Source: Dendrolimus kikuchii | Lineage: Eukaryota > Arthropoda > Insecta > Lepidoptera > Lasiocampidae | Assembly: GCA_019925095.2 (NCBI GenBank) | Contig: CM034402.1 | Coordinates: 9,993,501-10,057,500 of the forward strand | Length of the DNA stretch: 64,000 bases | Direction of reading: 5' to 3' | Program-made: the position numbers and the translations under genes | The notes under the pieces: model-generated | Told to the model about the DNA's origin: nothing | What the model saw: only the letters and a program-made list of their open reading frames with translations | The model's database searches: none | Shown: positions 34,233-43,799 of the stretch, one piece after another | Layout: each line of letters starts with the position of its first letter | How positions within the stretch are numbered: position 1 is the stretch's first letter

Positions 34233-34468
34233 CTAGCTGTGGATTGTTTTTCAAAACCCCCCAATTTTGAAATATTCTTCATTGGTGCTCCGCTCCTATT
34301 GGACTTAGCGTGATGTATAGCCTATAGTCTTCCTCGATAAATAAACTATCTAACACTGAAATAATTTTTGAAATCAGACCAGTAGTTCCTGAGATTAGAG
34401 CGTTCAATCAATCAAACAAATAAACATACAAACAAACAAACTCTTCAGCTTTATATATTAGTATAAGA
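34233..34468 (-). mobile_element. Short Helitron-like element
   Basis: The minus strand runs from TCTTATACTAATATATAAAG after a host A to CTAG before a host T. The internal CAGTAGTTCCTGAGATTAGA and AACAAACAAACTCTTCAG blocks (plus strand) are common in lepidopteran Helitron-like repeats. 236 bp, non-autonomous, inserted in an S element. Confidence 0.75.
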
Positions 34469-34600
34469 TTGCATCTTATTCTCTCGCAGGCCTAGTCTTA
34501 TAAATTTGTGTTTATCTCCTTTTAGTTTCGCTTTTTCGATTCATCGAGTTTCAAATCACAAAGATTCTGAAGGAAGTTACACTTCAACAATTATAAAAAC

Positions 34601-35401
34601 TAAATTAAATCAAGTAGATACAAATAGTGATCTTGTCGTCAATTGCGAGTTCTCTCAGACTACCATTGAGTAGAGTATTGTAATATGATTTCAGCGACTT
34701 GTTCGACGCCCCTGATATAAGGTACCGCTATAAAGGGCGATAGTTCGTCTCTGGAGGAATCCTAGGATTGTTTCACCCGAGTCGTTGGTGACCTCGGCCA
34801 GTGAAACTTATTTTTTTGTTCCCAAGGAAAATATTTGTTTCTAGCTATTCGAATGTAGACAAAGAATAGATGAATAGAATTTTAATAAAATATGTCTTTC
34901 AACCCTCAGGGACGTTTTCGCATATGTAACGAAAATGGATTTGGGTTTTGATCACAAGGTTGGATTTTTTAAAATAGGTTTTTTAAACCGAACTGAGTGG
35001 CCGGCTTATTAAATAACATGTGAATATAGTTTAGATATTACGTTACAGCTTAAACACTGTCAATATATTGTTTATTTTATGATAGTTATAATTAAATTAC
35101 ATATTATAAAACTTAACTTATTTGTATTGTTTTCTACTCATAGTCCCTCAAGACTATAAGTAGAATATATTTTCATTCAATTATTAGTATTACGTAGAGA
35201 TCATTTCTAGTAATAAATGACTAAATTTATACTGAAAACTATTAAGTTTACGTATCGATCAACCTTGATATAAATTGATTATTTTAATAGTTTAATGTTG
35301 TTTCTATAGCGTCTTAGAATCTGTGTTAAGAATAAAATTATCTCTAAATGAAAAAAATCTAAAAATGATCATTTATGATCTGGCATCGTATAAATAGCAG
35401 A
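34601..35401. other. AT-rich region with a second copy of the 40-bp palindrome
   Basis: 35129-35169 reads TTTCTACTCATAGTCC then GACTATAAGTAGAATAT, sister of 31929-31971. A GC-richer patch at 34700-34800 is unassigned. Confidence 0.45.
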
Positions 35402-35468
35402 TTTTAGTTAAATTTAAACGATTTTAAAATCATATACTTTGATTCTAAAATCGTTTAAATTTTACTTA
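35402..35468. repeat. AT-rich hairpin, arms about 27 bp
   Basis: AAATTTAAACGATTTTA on the left is inverted as TAAAATCGTTTAAATTT on the right with a loop of about 15 nt, and pairing extends on both sides. The size suits a small MITE or a precursor-like RNA hairpin. There is no evidence of transcription. Confidence 0.6.
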
Positions 35469-35549
35469 AATACACTTCAATGAAATGAAATATTTATTCT
35501 TGCGTAAATATAGTTGGATACAGGTGTCACCCGGTTCGATTATATTAGT

Positions 35550-35809
<260 letters not shown>

Positions 35810-35992
35810 CTCGGCCATCCTATAAAATATCTGTCCTCAGATATTCTATAAGCTTCCAAGAACATAAAATTAAACGTACTTACAGAATATCCTATCATCA
35901 CAAAGAAAACACAATCTAGACTAACATATAAACAAACTCAAATAACAATTTTTCAATGAAAATTAAAAACTGAAAATTATTCTTATATAAAT

Positions 35993-37174
35993 TTAAAACA
36001 AAACATTCACATCATCTAGACATTCATCATCATCTGGCCATTTTTCTACTTCATCCAAATAACCATCTAAGTGTCTATAGCATTTCTTTCTGACTTTATA
36101 ACACAAAATCATATTATCTTGAAACTGTCTCTTTCCAATATTAAATCTTATTTTCCTCAAGCTCTTATTCCATACTTTTCTTTTCAAGGTAATATCTGCT
36201 TCTCTGTTAACTTCTCGCCTTCCTTTGAAATTACTCTTCTTAGGAAATATCTTTCTGTAACTAGTCCTTTTCTTCAACATAACACAAGTTTTGTAAAATG
36301 TATCATTAACATATGTTCTGATACGAAATATATTATATTTGATTTTATTCAATGACTTTATCCGTTTTTGAGATATGTTTTCCTTTTTTTCCGTTAATAT
36401 CCTGTGATTGTTGCTCTTATTTTTAATTGTTATAGTTCTTGCCAAAGTGTCATATCTTGGTAACAAATACAACAGAGATTTAATTTCCTCTCTTTCAAAA
36501 ATTAATGAGTTCTCACTGCTTACAGCTTCCAAAGCTACTGGGACACTATAATTTTGACATGAAACTGAATTTTCGCTATTATCTTTTTTATAGTTTTGGC
36601 TATTCAAATCGTCCACATTTTTATATGTTTCCATCGGTATATTATTATTTGACACCATACTAACCGTGACTGGTGTAATCACCTCTTGTTGCTGTATTAT
36701 TTCGTTCTTTGCATGCGGATGCGTTTTGAAAAACCAATAATTTATTTGCTCTTCACGGATCCTATTGTCCTGTATACCTTGTATGATCAAATGCCTCGTA
36801 AAATTTTCTGGTATATTTTCTCTTTTGCCTAGCTCTTTTACTCTCAAAACATAATCGTAACTACTTTCGCCTCTATTTCTTTTCATCATCTGATCTAAAA
36901 TACGTTCTTTATCCGAGTTTCCTTCAGGAAATTCTTCAGATAAAGCAATTTTCAATTTTTCGTAACTCTTGAAAGGACTTTCAGTTCGTAACCACAAAGC
37001 TGCAGTGGAAATCAGTGATCTTTTTGCAATAAATAATGTCAAACCTGGTGATAAACAGTATCTATCAGTAGCTGTCGCAATTTGCTGAGCCCATCTTGAC
37101 ACGGTATACTCAGGATCATCCCCTGAAAATTTAGTGACAGAGTCTTCTACACTCTTTAAATCAAAATACACCAT
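35993..37174 (-). CDS. Gag-like protein of a non-autonomous LTR retrotransposon
   Basis: An uninterrupted 393-residue frame inside the LTR element. Residues about 14-160 look like a retrotransposon Gag capsid: FSGDDPEYTVSRWAQQIA, an aliphatic/tryptophan region (ALWLRTES) and a final helix-rich part with DYVLRVKELGKRENIPENF and LIIQGIQD. Residues about 160-260 are polar and low-complexity. From about 270 to 370 the protein is very basic (KKRTSYRKIF, RREVNREADI) and could bind nucleic acid. A canonical CCHC zinc knuckle is absent; only CYKVRKKCYRH is suggestive. The C-terminus is acidic (WPDDDECLDD). Family membership rests on the capsid-like part and the element context. The start is the first ATG after the primer-binding site. 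Confidence 0.75.
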   Translation of the reverse strand: MVYFDLKSVEDSVTKFSGDDPEYTVSRWAQQIATATDRYCLSPGLTLFIAKRSLISTAALWLRTESPFKSYEKLKIALSEEFPEGNSDKERILDQMMKRNRGESSYDYVLRVKELGKRENIPENFTRHLIIQGIQDNRIREEQINYWFFKTHPHAKNEIIQQQEVITPVTVSMVSNNNIPMETYKNVDDLNSQNYKKDNSENSVSCQNYSVPVALEAVSSENSLIFEREEIKSLLYLLPRYDTLARTITIKNKSNNHRILTEKKENISQKRIKSLNKIKYNIFRIRTYVNDTFYKTCVMLKKRTSYRKIFPKKSNFKGRREVNREADITLKRKVWNKSLRKIRFNIGKRQFQDNMILCYKVRKKCYRHLDGYLDEVEKWPDDDECLDDVNVLF

Positions 37175-37345
37175 CGTCTTTATCTTCTTAGTATTAATTC
37201 TAAAACATCATAAAAGAATCAGCTTCCTCTTCAACATTCATTTTCAAAAAAAATTGACATTGTATAAATTCTTCTTCAAATTCTCAACATAATATTGTAC
37301 ACAGTCTTCAAGCCATCTGACCCCATCCCGAACGATTTTTGTAAT

Positions 37346-37363
37346 ATCCCGGACGAGCCCCCA
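37346..37363 (-). promoter_or_regulatory. tRNA-Pro-type primer-binding site
   Basis: The minus strand reads TGGGGGCTCGTCCGGGAT four nucleotides inside the 5' LTR. This is the complement of the conserved 3' end of tRNA-Pro, including the CCA-pairing TGG. It is the expected start of minus-strand DNA synthesis and fixes the element's orientation. Confidence 0.9.
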
Positions 37364-37367
37364 AAAA

Positions 37368-37504
37368 TGTAGGATACTAAATAAATGATTTACAAATCTT
37401 CAAACTCGTATATTAATTAAACACAATAAAGTAAAGAAATATTACCATGCTCGTCTCACAATCCATCTATCAATAACTAGTTTCTACGCAACCACCATCC
37501 TACA
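37368..37504 (-). repeat. 5' LTR of the gag-only element
   Basis: 137 bp, TGTAGGATAC...CCATCCTACA on the plus strand. Perfect terminal inverted octamers TGTAGGAT/ATCCTACA. Unusually short for an LTR, and no obvious TATA or poly(A) signal could be assigned with certainty. Confidence 0.9.
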
Positions 37505-37777
37505 TATATATATAAGGCAAATTGGCATATTATAAGACTCTTGTCGAAGTAAATATTTTCGTTAAAATACAACATGATTCTGAATATTACAGGAAATGGC
37601 TTTTTGAAATATTGCGATTCGTAGAATAATTAACAAAAGATTTCGCTAAGGCTGGTTTACAAGTATTAAGTTTTAACTTAATTTTTAGTGCAACTTTTTG
37701 TTACTTATTTACTAAAATAATCGTTTATATGAATTGAATCACTTAAAATTAAGCATGTATACTTAGTAACTACTTTT

Positions 37778-37852
37778 TTTTTGGAAAATAAACTTCTTTA
37801 GAATCGTTGTGATTTGAAATTCGATGAAACGAAAAAGCTAAATGAAAGAGCG
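37778..37852 (+). repeat. S-family fragment
   Basis: AACTTCTTTAGAATCGTTGT and TTCGATGAAACGAAAAAGC match the 5' part of the S copy at 7036. Confidence 0.65.
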
Positions 37853-37861
37853 ACACTAAAT

Positions 37862-37985
37862 TCCTAAGTATTTTTTGGGATTTGCCAGTTTCGTCATTTT
37901 GGTTATTTTGGTAATTTTGATAGTTTTGGTAATTTTGATAGTTTTGGTAATTTTTATAGTATAGTAATTTTTGTAGCCTCTTCGC
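37862..37985 (+). repeat. Helitron-derived minisatellite scrap
   Basis: TTTGCCAGTTTCGTCATTTT followed by tandem TTTTGGTAATTTTGATAG units, matching the minisatellite edge of the Helitron at 45930-46000 (TTTGCCATTTTCGTCATTTT). It is in the same orientation as that copy. Confidence 0.65.
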
Positions 37986-38072
37986 TCTTGTTTACTAAGC
38001 GTAGGAGATATATGTTCGCCAGCATATTCTTTGCAGTTTCACTTCTATTGCCTGTGAACTGCACACACACAC

Positions 38073-38371
38073 AAATTTTTTTATTGTTGAAGCACAGCAG
38101 ACAGGCTGACTGTGATGGAAAATGGTTACTGTTGCCTATGGACATAAGCAGCACCAGAAGTGCTGCCAATGTGCTGCCCGCTTGGAGAAGGAAATTGGAA
38201 CCTGACGGAAAGTCGATATAGCGGCATACTCTAGACCAGGGGTGGTTGCTGTCCAGTTAGGCATACACCATACCACCTGGCTGTGGGTTGTTTTGTCGCC
38301 TCTTACTACAGGCTGCCCGGCCGCAGGAATTAGTATTCTTTCTCCGTGCCTGCACGGATAGATAGCACAAC
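38073..38371 (-). mobile_element. Family A retroposon, full length, diverged
   Basis: Spans both ends: TTTATTGTTGAAGCACAGCA and CCGTGCCTGCACGGATAGAT. The interior blocks CTAGACCAGGGGTGGTTGCT and ACCTGGCTGTGGGTTGTTTT are conserved. The A-tailed half differs from other copies (GAAGCACAGCAGACAGGCTG, TGCCCGCTTGGAGAAGGAAA) and looks intermediate between A and B. Confidence 0.75.
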
Positions 38372-38390
38372 GTGTAAACCAGCCTTTAGC

Positions 38391-39147
38391 CAAAGTAAAC
38401 ATTTCACAATTTATATGGGGCAGCTACCAGAAATTCGTGCAAATTAGAAACCACGAGTAAGAGCACATCCTTGTTCAGTTACACGTGAGTAAAGTGTATA
38501 TATATTGCATACCTCTATATGTTACACATATATGATTAAAATACTATATATGTTAAAAGTAACTTGTGATTACTACTTGATACGAAATCCTTTGTTGTAG
38601 CGGGAGGGACAGTACTCGCCACGCTTGTCCAATGTTTATTAGCGGGTTTAATAGATTGGTAATACTGACTGGTTCTCAGTGGATAATAGTCTTGTTATTA
38701 TCTGCTAGTAGTACTATTATTCTTTTAGGATATAGTCTGTTCTACTTGTAGTCTATCCCTCAGTCATGTATGTTTTATGTATACGTAGATCGTCTACGAC
38801 CTGACAGGCTATTTATCACCTCACACCCTATTGGCCCATTAACGTTCTACATAGATGGAGATTAAACAGCGCGTGGATGTCGGTAGGTAGGTAGTAGGTA
38901 CATACCTACATATGCTTTATTATGACTTAGTAAATGATGAGCTTGTACTTTATGAGAACATTATACAAATAGTTATTAACTTTCGCTAATGATAGTAGTA
39001 AATAGAGTAAAATAATAAAAAAAGTGCTAAGTGCGTATTAATTCATGCAAAGTTATGGATATCGTAGAGGTGATGAATGTCTCTACTAAATGGGTTTTGT
39101 TAAAACCAACTTTGGCAAAGTAAGAACAAGAAAAAACATTCCACTTA
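38391..39147. other. AT-rich stretch without recognised features
   Basis: A short GGTAGGTAGGTAG run lies at 38881-38895 and a partial copy of the 40-bp palindrome near 38735-38770. Nothing else recognised. Confidence 0.4.
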
Positions 39148-39263
39148 GGCTGGTGTGCATAGAAATTTAAACGATTGTTACAATAAAATAATCGCTAAAA
39201 CCACATGGCTAAACAGCGATTATTTTATTTTAACAATTGGTTGAATGTCTATGCAAACCACCC
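39148..39263. mobile_element. Harbinger-like MITE with TTA TSD
   Basis: 116 bp with ends GGCTGGTGTGCATAG and CTATGCAAACCACCC and an inner AATAAAATAATCGCT inverted arm. It is flanked by TTA (39145-39147 and 39264-39266). A half copy lies at 41344-41405. Confidence 0.75.
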
Positions 39264-39413
39264 TTAATCGTTGAAACACTTTACGACATTGGAGGAAATT
39301 ATTTCACCACATATTAGGTAACTTAAATAAAAAATCATCTAAAAACATGAATATTATTTTTTAAGACCGTTGTAATTATAATTCTTATGCTTATATTCAC
39401 AAACAAATACCTC

Positions 39414-39545
39414 CTAGGGCTGGCTTGATAGGTGTGATACCACGCTCTCACAGTATATCAGCGTGAAATCTTTAGCTTTGATCTAACCGTGTTTCGTACG
39501 ATGAAAGGGTTCCGATGGTCCACTTCCTCTTCACTCTATCTATAT
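39414..39545 (+). mobile_element. Family B fragment (5' part in element orientation)
   Basis: GGCTTGATAGGTGTGATACC, CACGCTCTCACAG, AACCGTGTTTCGTACGATGA and GGTTCCGATGGTCCACTTCC, matching 55190-55310. The half shared with A is absent. Confidence 0.6.
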
Positions 39546-39689
39546 ATATGTAACGAATTTTCAAAACGTTTGGTGTATATATACTTTAGATATCGATGGT
39601 AAATATTGTAAGGCTAAAACAAAATAGGAAAATCGAATCATTTAAATCAAATTAACTAAATTATAAATAAATTAATATAAAGTATTTAA

Positions 39690-39890
39690 CTAATCGGTGC
39701 CAGAGGAAAGCGTGCCCAGAAGGCTGGCTGCATTGCCACGCTGTACGGTAATGCTAATTTGTTGCGCGCAATACGAACCAGACTTCTGACCACGGGTGGT
39801 ATCAAAGAGTTTCTTACAAATTTCTTTGAAGAAACCCTTTGCCGATGGGCCCCACGGACCTAAAGTTTCAATTCCAAACAGCATAAATAT
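39690..39890 (-). pseudogene. ETLGPWG-type retroelement C-terminus, copy 1
   Basis: The minus frame of about 65 codons reads GIETLGPWGPSAKGFFKEIC, KKLFDTTRGQKSGSYCAQQI and SITVQRGNAASLLGTL. The ETLG-x-WGPSA and QRGNAAS-x-LGT series is the known C-terminal end of a group of non-LTR retroelement polyproteins. No RT core is present, so it is a 5'-truncated scrap. Sister copies lie at 42911, 56968 and 27058. Confidence 0.75.
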
Positions 39891-40075
39891 ATAACCCCTT
39901 CCTAGGCTTCCATACTTGCGCCGTTTGAGATCATTTAAGTTAATTTATATAATAATTTACATACATAAAACAGTACATACTTGAAATAGTAGTTATAAGG
40001 TAGGTAAATGTAATATGATCCACGAGAGCACTGCTGACAAACTGCATGTAATCTTTATCAATAAAACAAATCGAT

Positions 40076-40500
40076 ATGTGTGCTGGGACACAGTAGAAGT
40101 GAAACTTCAACGGACAACTGGAAAAACGAATCGCAACAAAATTTTAATTTGAAGTTTTATGGGCAGATTGTTAATGTACTTGTCCAATTTGAAAACTTGC
40201 CCATAAAACTTCAAGTTATAAAAATTTCGCAGGTTTACTGCAAATTATGATTTGGTTAGGTTAGGTACATTTTAATGAAAGCATTTTTTATTTAAACATA
40301 TTTTATTTTATCAAATAAAAAAACTGAATTCAACCCGGAACCAATAAAAACATCGATAATCTACTCTAACATTATGCCGCCTCTCACCACGTCTAGTCTA
40401 AAATTATGCCGCTCCTCTACGCGGCCGTAACGCTTTTTCGTGACAGAAAAATTCTAAGATCCCGTCTATATAGAAGTTTCACTTCAAAACATTCCTCAGT
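40076..40500 (-). mobile_element. S-family-like element with internal hairpin
   Basis: Left end ACACAGTAGAAGTGAAACTT and right end AGAAGTTTCACTTCAAAAC resemble the ends of the S copy at 63330. The interior is not colinear with other S copies. It has a 17-bp perfect inverted repeat TTGAAGTTTTATGGGCA/TGCCCATAAAACTTCAA at 40149-40214. Confidence 0.45.
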
Positions 40501-41343
40501 TACCTCATGGTAATGTTAACGTCGACCTATTTGATCACCGCCTCTTTGTTTCCTTTTTTTCTTTTGCTGCATCTGTCACTATGTATTATATGATATAGTC
40601 TACGTCCGAACATGCCGCTGCTTCCGCGAAAATCTTGCCGCGGTTTGTGTGTCGCATTCTACACCCGCTAATAATAACTCGCGTGCTGGAAGGTGCCCAC
40701 TGTGCCGTACCTAGCTGGTCCACTCGTCGACGCAACCGCAAGACGTGAAGGAAGGATCACGAGAAAGACGTGCCTGCCGCCGCGAAGCCAGCATCGTTCG
40801 TAGCGTGTCTGGTACTGCGACCTATCCTGTAAGTCCTTTCCTTCTTTCTTATCCACGCATTCCCACCCGCGCCAATAATAACAAACAGTTACCATGGCCA
40901 TCACACACGTACCCATACATATCATGGCCAACCCTAATTTTCACTAACATCATAACTGATGTATATATAACCCTTTGAATCATGTTTTATGCAAATATAT
41001 TAATGTGAATTTGAATTAATTTAGCGATTACGTTACATTATTGTGATAGTAGTATGTAGTTCTGGTGTTCTGGTTTTAAATGGTGATGGTCGTTTTGTAT
41101 TACGTATATACGAGTAGACAAATAAAACAGTCTTGTTACCGCCGCGTCGCCATTGTGTTTTTGTTGGGATCATTATAATAAATCACAAATACATATTATA
41201 TATCACTACAATACGCATTATTTGACAATTTCATTGAAACCAACATAAATAGTTGTTGAAAACGATGAGTGTATCACGCATAGAAAAATTAATCGATATG
41301 TCTATAGAGGCTCTGTTTTTTGTCAAAGTGACTACCGGACTTA
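40501..41343. other. Unassigned region, GC-richer at 40600-40870
   Basis: The patch at 40600-40870 lacks internal repeats and has a plus ORF (40745-40978) of no known type. It contains CCTGTAAGTCC, a good 5' splice-site match. A short GC-rich transcribed exon is possible but unsupported. 41120-41170 has AATAAAACAGTCTTGTTACC, which could be an LTR U5-like end. Confidence 0.3.
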
Positions 41344-41405
41344 GGTTGGGGTGCATAGACATTCAACCGACGGTTAAAATAAAATAATCGCTGTTTATTG
41401 ACTAT
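41344..41405. mobile_element. Half copy of the 39148 MITE
   Basis: TTA then GGTTGGGGTGCATAGACATT, AAAATAAAATAATCGCTGTT. Only one arm remains. Confidence 0.65.
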
Positions 41406-41571
41406 ATTATGACAAAGGAAAGTGGAACAATTTGCCGGAGTCTATGTTCCCCGATTCATACAAACCAGTGGTCTTCAAGCCACGAGTGAATACTAGGTAC
41501 GCGTGCTTCATTGTAGATCGCATCTTCACTTAACACCAGGTGAGATAGCCGTCAAACATGAACCTATACCA

Positions 41572-42037
41572 CAGTGCCGTAAATAGCCTTTTATGCGCCC
41601 TATGCGAGCTTCTATAACTGCGCTCTTGATTTTTTTAATAGATATTATAGGTACCCTAGCTAGAGCTATGTTATGTATAGGCCTACTTTATTTCATTCAG
41701 GGTTATAAAATAACGCACAAGGACCTTGATGTTGATGGACCAATTATCTAATATTTTGGAAGAAAAATTTTTTTTTTTTTTTAAACTATAACACAAATAC
41801 GCTTGCTCGTGTGCTGCCAAAAAATCAGCGCGATGTTTTGTCTAATTTAACAGCCGTTTTTGATGATACTGGCATGCAGGTACGTATGTGTTAGAATCGA
41901 GCACTAGGGGCGCAGCGGGAACTTATCAGGAGCAAACCGAAAAGATTATAGTCCTGTCTGGTCTGGCCATTCTTGCGCCCCCCAGAGTCTACGCCCTGTA
42001 CCTGGGCACTGGTAGCACCGCCCTATTTACGGCACTG
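41572..42037. mobile_element. Non-autonomous hAT element with perfect 8-bp TSD
   Basis: 466 bp with ends CAGTGCCGTAAATAG (left) and CTATTTACGGCACTG (right). CTATACCA is repeated exactly at 41564-41571 and 42038-42045. CAGTG-type ends plus an 8-bp duplication define hAT. No transposase ORF, so it is mobilised in trans. Confidence 0.9.
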
Positions 42038-42844
42038 CTATACCACGATAAATAAAACAAAAAATCTAGTCACGTATACAGATTCTATAGTCACGTATAA
42101 TTATTTGGTAGCTTTAAAAGCTTAGGTGTTTCCTTTAAAATAGAGTTGTTTGCGTACGTATTACGTGAATTGTACGTGCAAACGTGTTCGAATAATCCTT
42201 GTTGCCTGGTTTCGACTATTGAAAGCAGTGCCGTACTTAGTCCTAAATGGGACCCCGTATCATAATTAGGTGTTGTAGAATTGGACGCCGAAATAGTAAA
42301 TTTATTTGCGGAGTAACCGGAAGTCGACTCTGGATCAGTTCCTATATTTTACTGATCGTTCATTTGGTTGTAATATTGGTTAAAATTTAAAATTTGCTCC
42401 ATACCAGTAATGTCAAAATTCAATCAATGATAAGGCAAGTGAATGAATGTAAGTAATGAAGTAATAAAGTGTAAGATATGGGAACAGGCCATCTATGAAT
42501 GAAGCGAGACAAAAAGAGTCAGTGCATTGTTGAATGGTATCACTTTCCTAAGCGTGTAAATTATGAATACCACCGATCAGTAGGAATTGTGCAAACTGGT
42601 ATTAACGTTTATTGTGGGTAGATTGATATTCGCTTTGAAATTTTTTGGAGTACAATCAGTGCTCAGCAACTATCAAGAACAAAAGGTGAGTCTTAAAGCT
42701 GTTCTACTGTTTCTACGTACTGAATTTGATACTAAAAGTGTACTAAACTTTGAAAATATTTCACAGGTCGTGTTTGTTTATTAGTAAAGTATAAATAGTT
42801 GCACATGTAAATTATGTATACCATTATCACCTATATTAGTCAAA

Positions 42845-42905
42845 TTTATTCCTGGGGTTGTTTGGAAGAAGTCGCTTTTTAGCAATAAGAACACCTATTA
42901 CAAGT
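42845..42905 (+). repeat. Dispersed repeat D scrap, partner of 60290-60370
   Basis: GGTTGTTTGGAAGAAGTCGC and TTTTTAGCAATAAGA recur at 60305-60360. This block is common in lepidopteran genomes next to retroelement 3' parts. Here it abuts the ETLGPWG fragment. Confidence 0.55.
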
Positions 42906-42910
42906 GTATA

Positions 42911-43114
42911 ATTGGAATTGAAACATTAGGTCCGTGGGGTCCGTCGGCAAAGAGTTTCTTCAAAGAGATTTGCAAGAAACTCTTTGATGCCACCCGTGAT
43001 CAGAAGGCTGGCTCATATTTCGCCCAACAAATAAGCATCGCCATACAGCGCGGCAATGCAGCCAGCCTTCTGGGCACGCTCCCATCTGGCAGCGATTTGT
43101 TACACAGTCTATAA
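42911..43114 (+). pseudogene. ETLGPWG-type retroelement C-terminus, copy 2
   Basis: 67 open codons ending at TAA 43112-43114: GIETLGPWGPSAKSFFKEIC, KKLFDATRDQKAGSYFAQQI, QRGNAASLLGTLPSGSDLL. It is the best preserved of four copies and shows no frameshift, but it is only the polyprotein end. It is followed by an AT-rich tail and lies inside the hAT-like element. Confidence 0.75.
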
Positions 43115-43465
43115 TTGCTTATACTGTATATTAAATAATAAGATAGTTTAGTTTATAATTTTATTTTACATAATAGTGTATAAATATACAAACTGTACAG
43201 GTAAAACAATATTCCAGCGATCGCTAATTGTCTATTAATAACTTTTCTTGTTTCTTTTTCTATTATTAAAGCTGAGTACGTACTTCATATTTCAGATTTC
43301 CAATTTTTATGAACATTCATAACGGTCTACGTTTAACAAAAAGAATTTGATGGATAAGGATAAGATTTTACGAATGTTTCAGTAGGAACATTGGGGCCCA
43401 TTAGCTCGGGGACCCTTTAGCTTAAAGGGCACCGTATCATTGATACAGCGGTAGATACGCCCCTG

Positions 43466-43799
43466 ATCGAAAGCTTAAGTTCGAATGTACGTTCATTTGG
43501 TGTTCATTAGCAATGAATATTAAACACTTTATTAGGGACGAGGATTTTAGTTATTTCGTGAGGTTTTTGTCTTTCCTTGGATTAATATTGAATGTTGCGT
43601 CTGTTGTAGACTGTTCTTTGATCCTGCGTTTCTTTAGTTATGCTTTGATAGAAAATATTATCAAAACTGGTTATATTTTTATCTTATACGGTAAAGTCGG
43701 ATTTTCACAATATTTCAACACAATTTGATGGATGCGATTATATTTTTTTATACGTAGTACATTCGTACAAGTTGAGATAGTCAAAGGCAGCATGCCTGT
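43466..43799. other. AT-rich stretch without recognised features
   Basis: A 71-codon hydrophobic ORF (43513-43728) without motif support. Probably chance. Confidence 0.4.

Larger units (their letters stand above)
33868..34600 (-). mobile_element. S-family element carrying two nested insertions
   Basis: The left part GTGTGTGCAGTTCACACCCA, AGAAGTGAAGCTTCAAAGAT and the right part CTCTCGCAGGCCTAGTC, TTTCGCTTTTTCGATTCATC, GTTACACTTCAA match the two ends of the S copy at 63330-63605. A TTA-flanked MITE (33953-34158) and a Helitron-like element (34233-34468) lie between and account for most of the extra length. Confidence 0.7.
37648..38390. mobile_element. Possible composite TIR element
   Basis: AAGGCTGGTTTACAAGT at the left is inverted as ACGTGTAAACCAGCCTT at the right. 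Inside are an S scrap (37778-37852), a Helitron-type minisatellite (37862-37985) and an A retroposon (38073-38371). Target duplication is unclear (TAA versus TTT), so the pairing of these ends could be coincidental. Confidence 0.4.
42226..43465. mobile_element. Probable hAT-like element with 8-bp TSD, carrying a LINE scrap
   Basis: Left end CAGTGCCGTACTTAGTCC and right end GTAGATACGCCCCTG are imperfect inverses of hAT type. ATTGAAAG (42218-42225) and ATCGAAAG (43466-43473) match 7 of 8. At 1240 bp it holds a 65-codon ORF (42587-42784) of no recognised type and an ETLGPWG-type fragment (42911-43114). No hAT dimerisation domain is visible. Confidence 0.6.

Noticed and set aside
36071..36355. 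94-codon plus-strand ORF inside the LTR element
   Set aside because: Antisense shadow of the Gag-like frame.
37346..37363. Vertebrate gammaretrovirus sequence, because the primer site is the same as in murine leukaemia-type viruses
   Set aside because: The site only reflects the conserved tRNA-Pro 3' end. LTRs and ORF show no gammaretroviral features.
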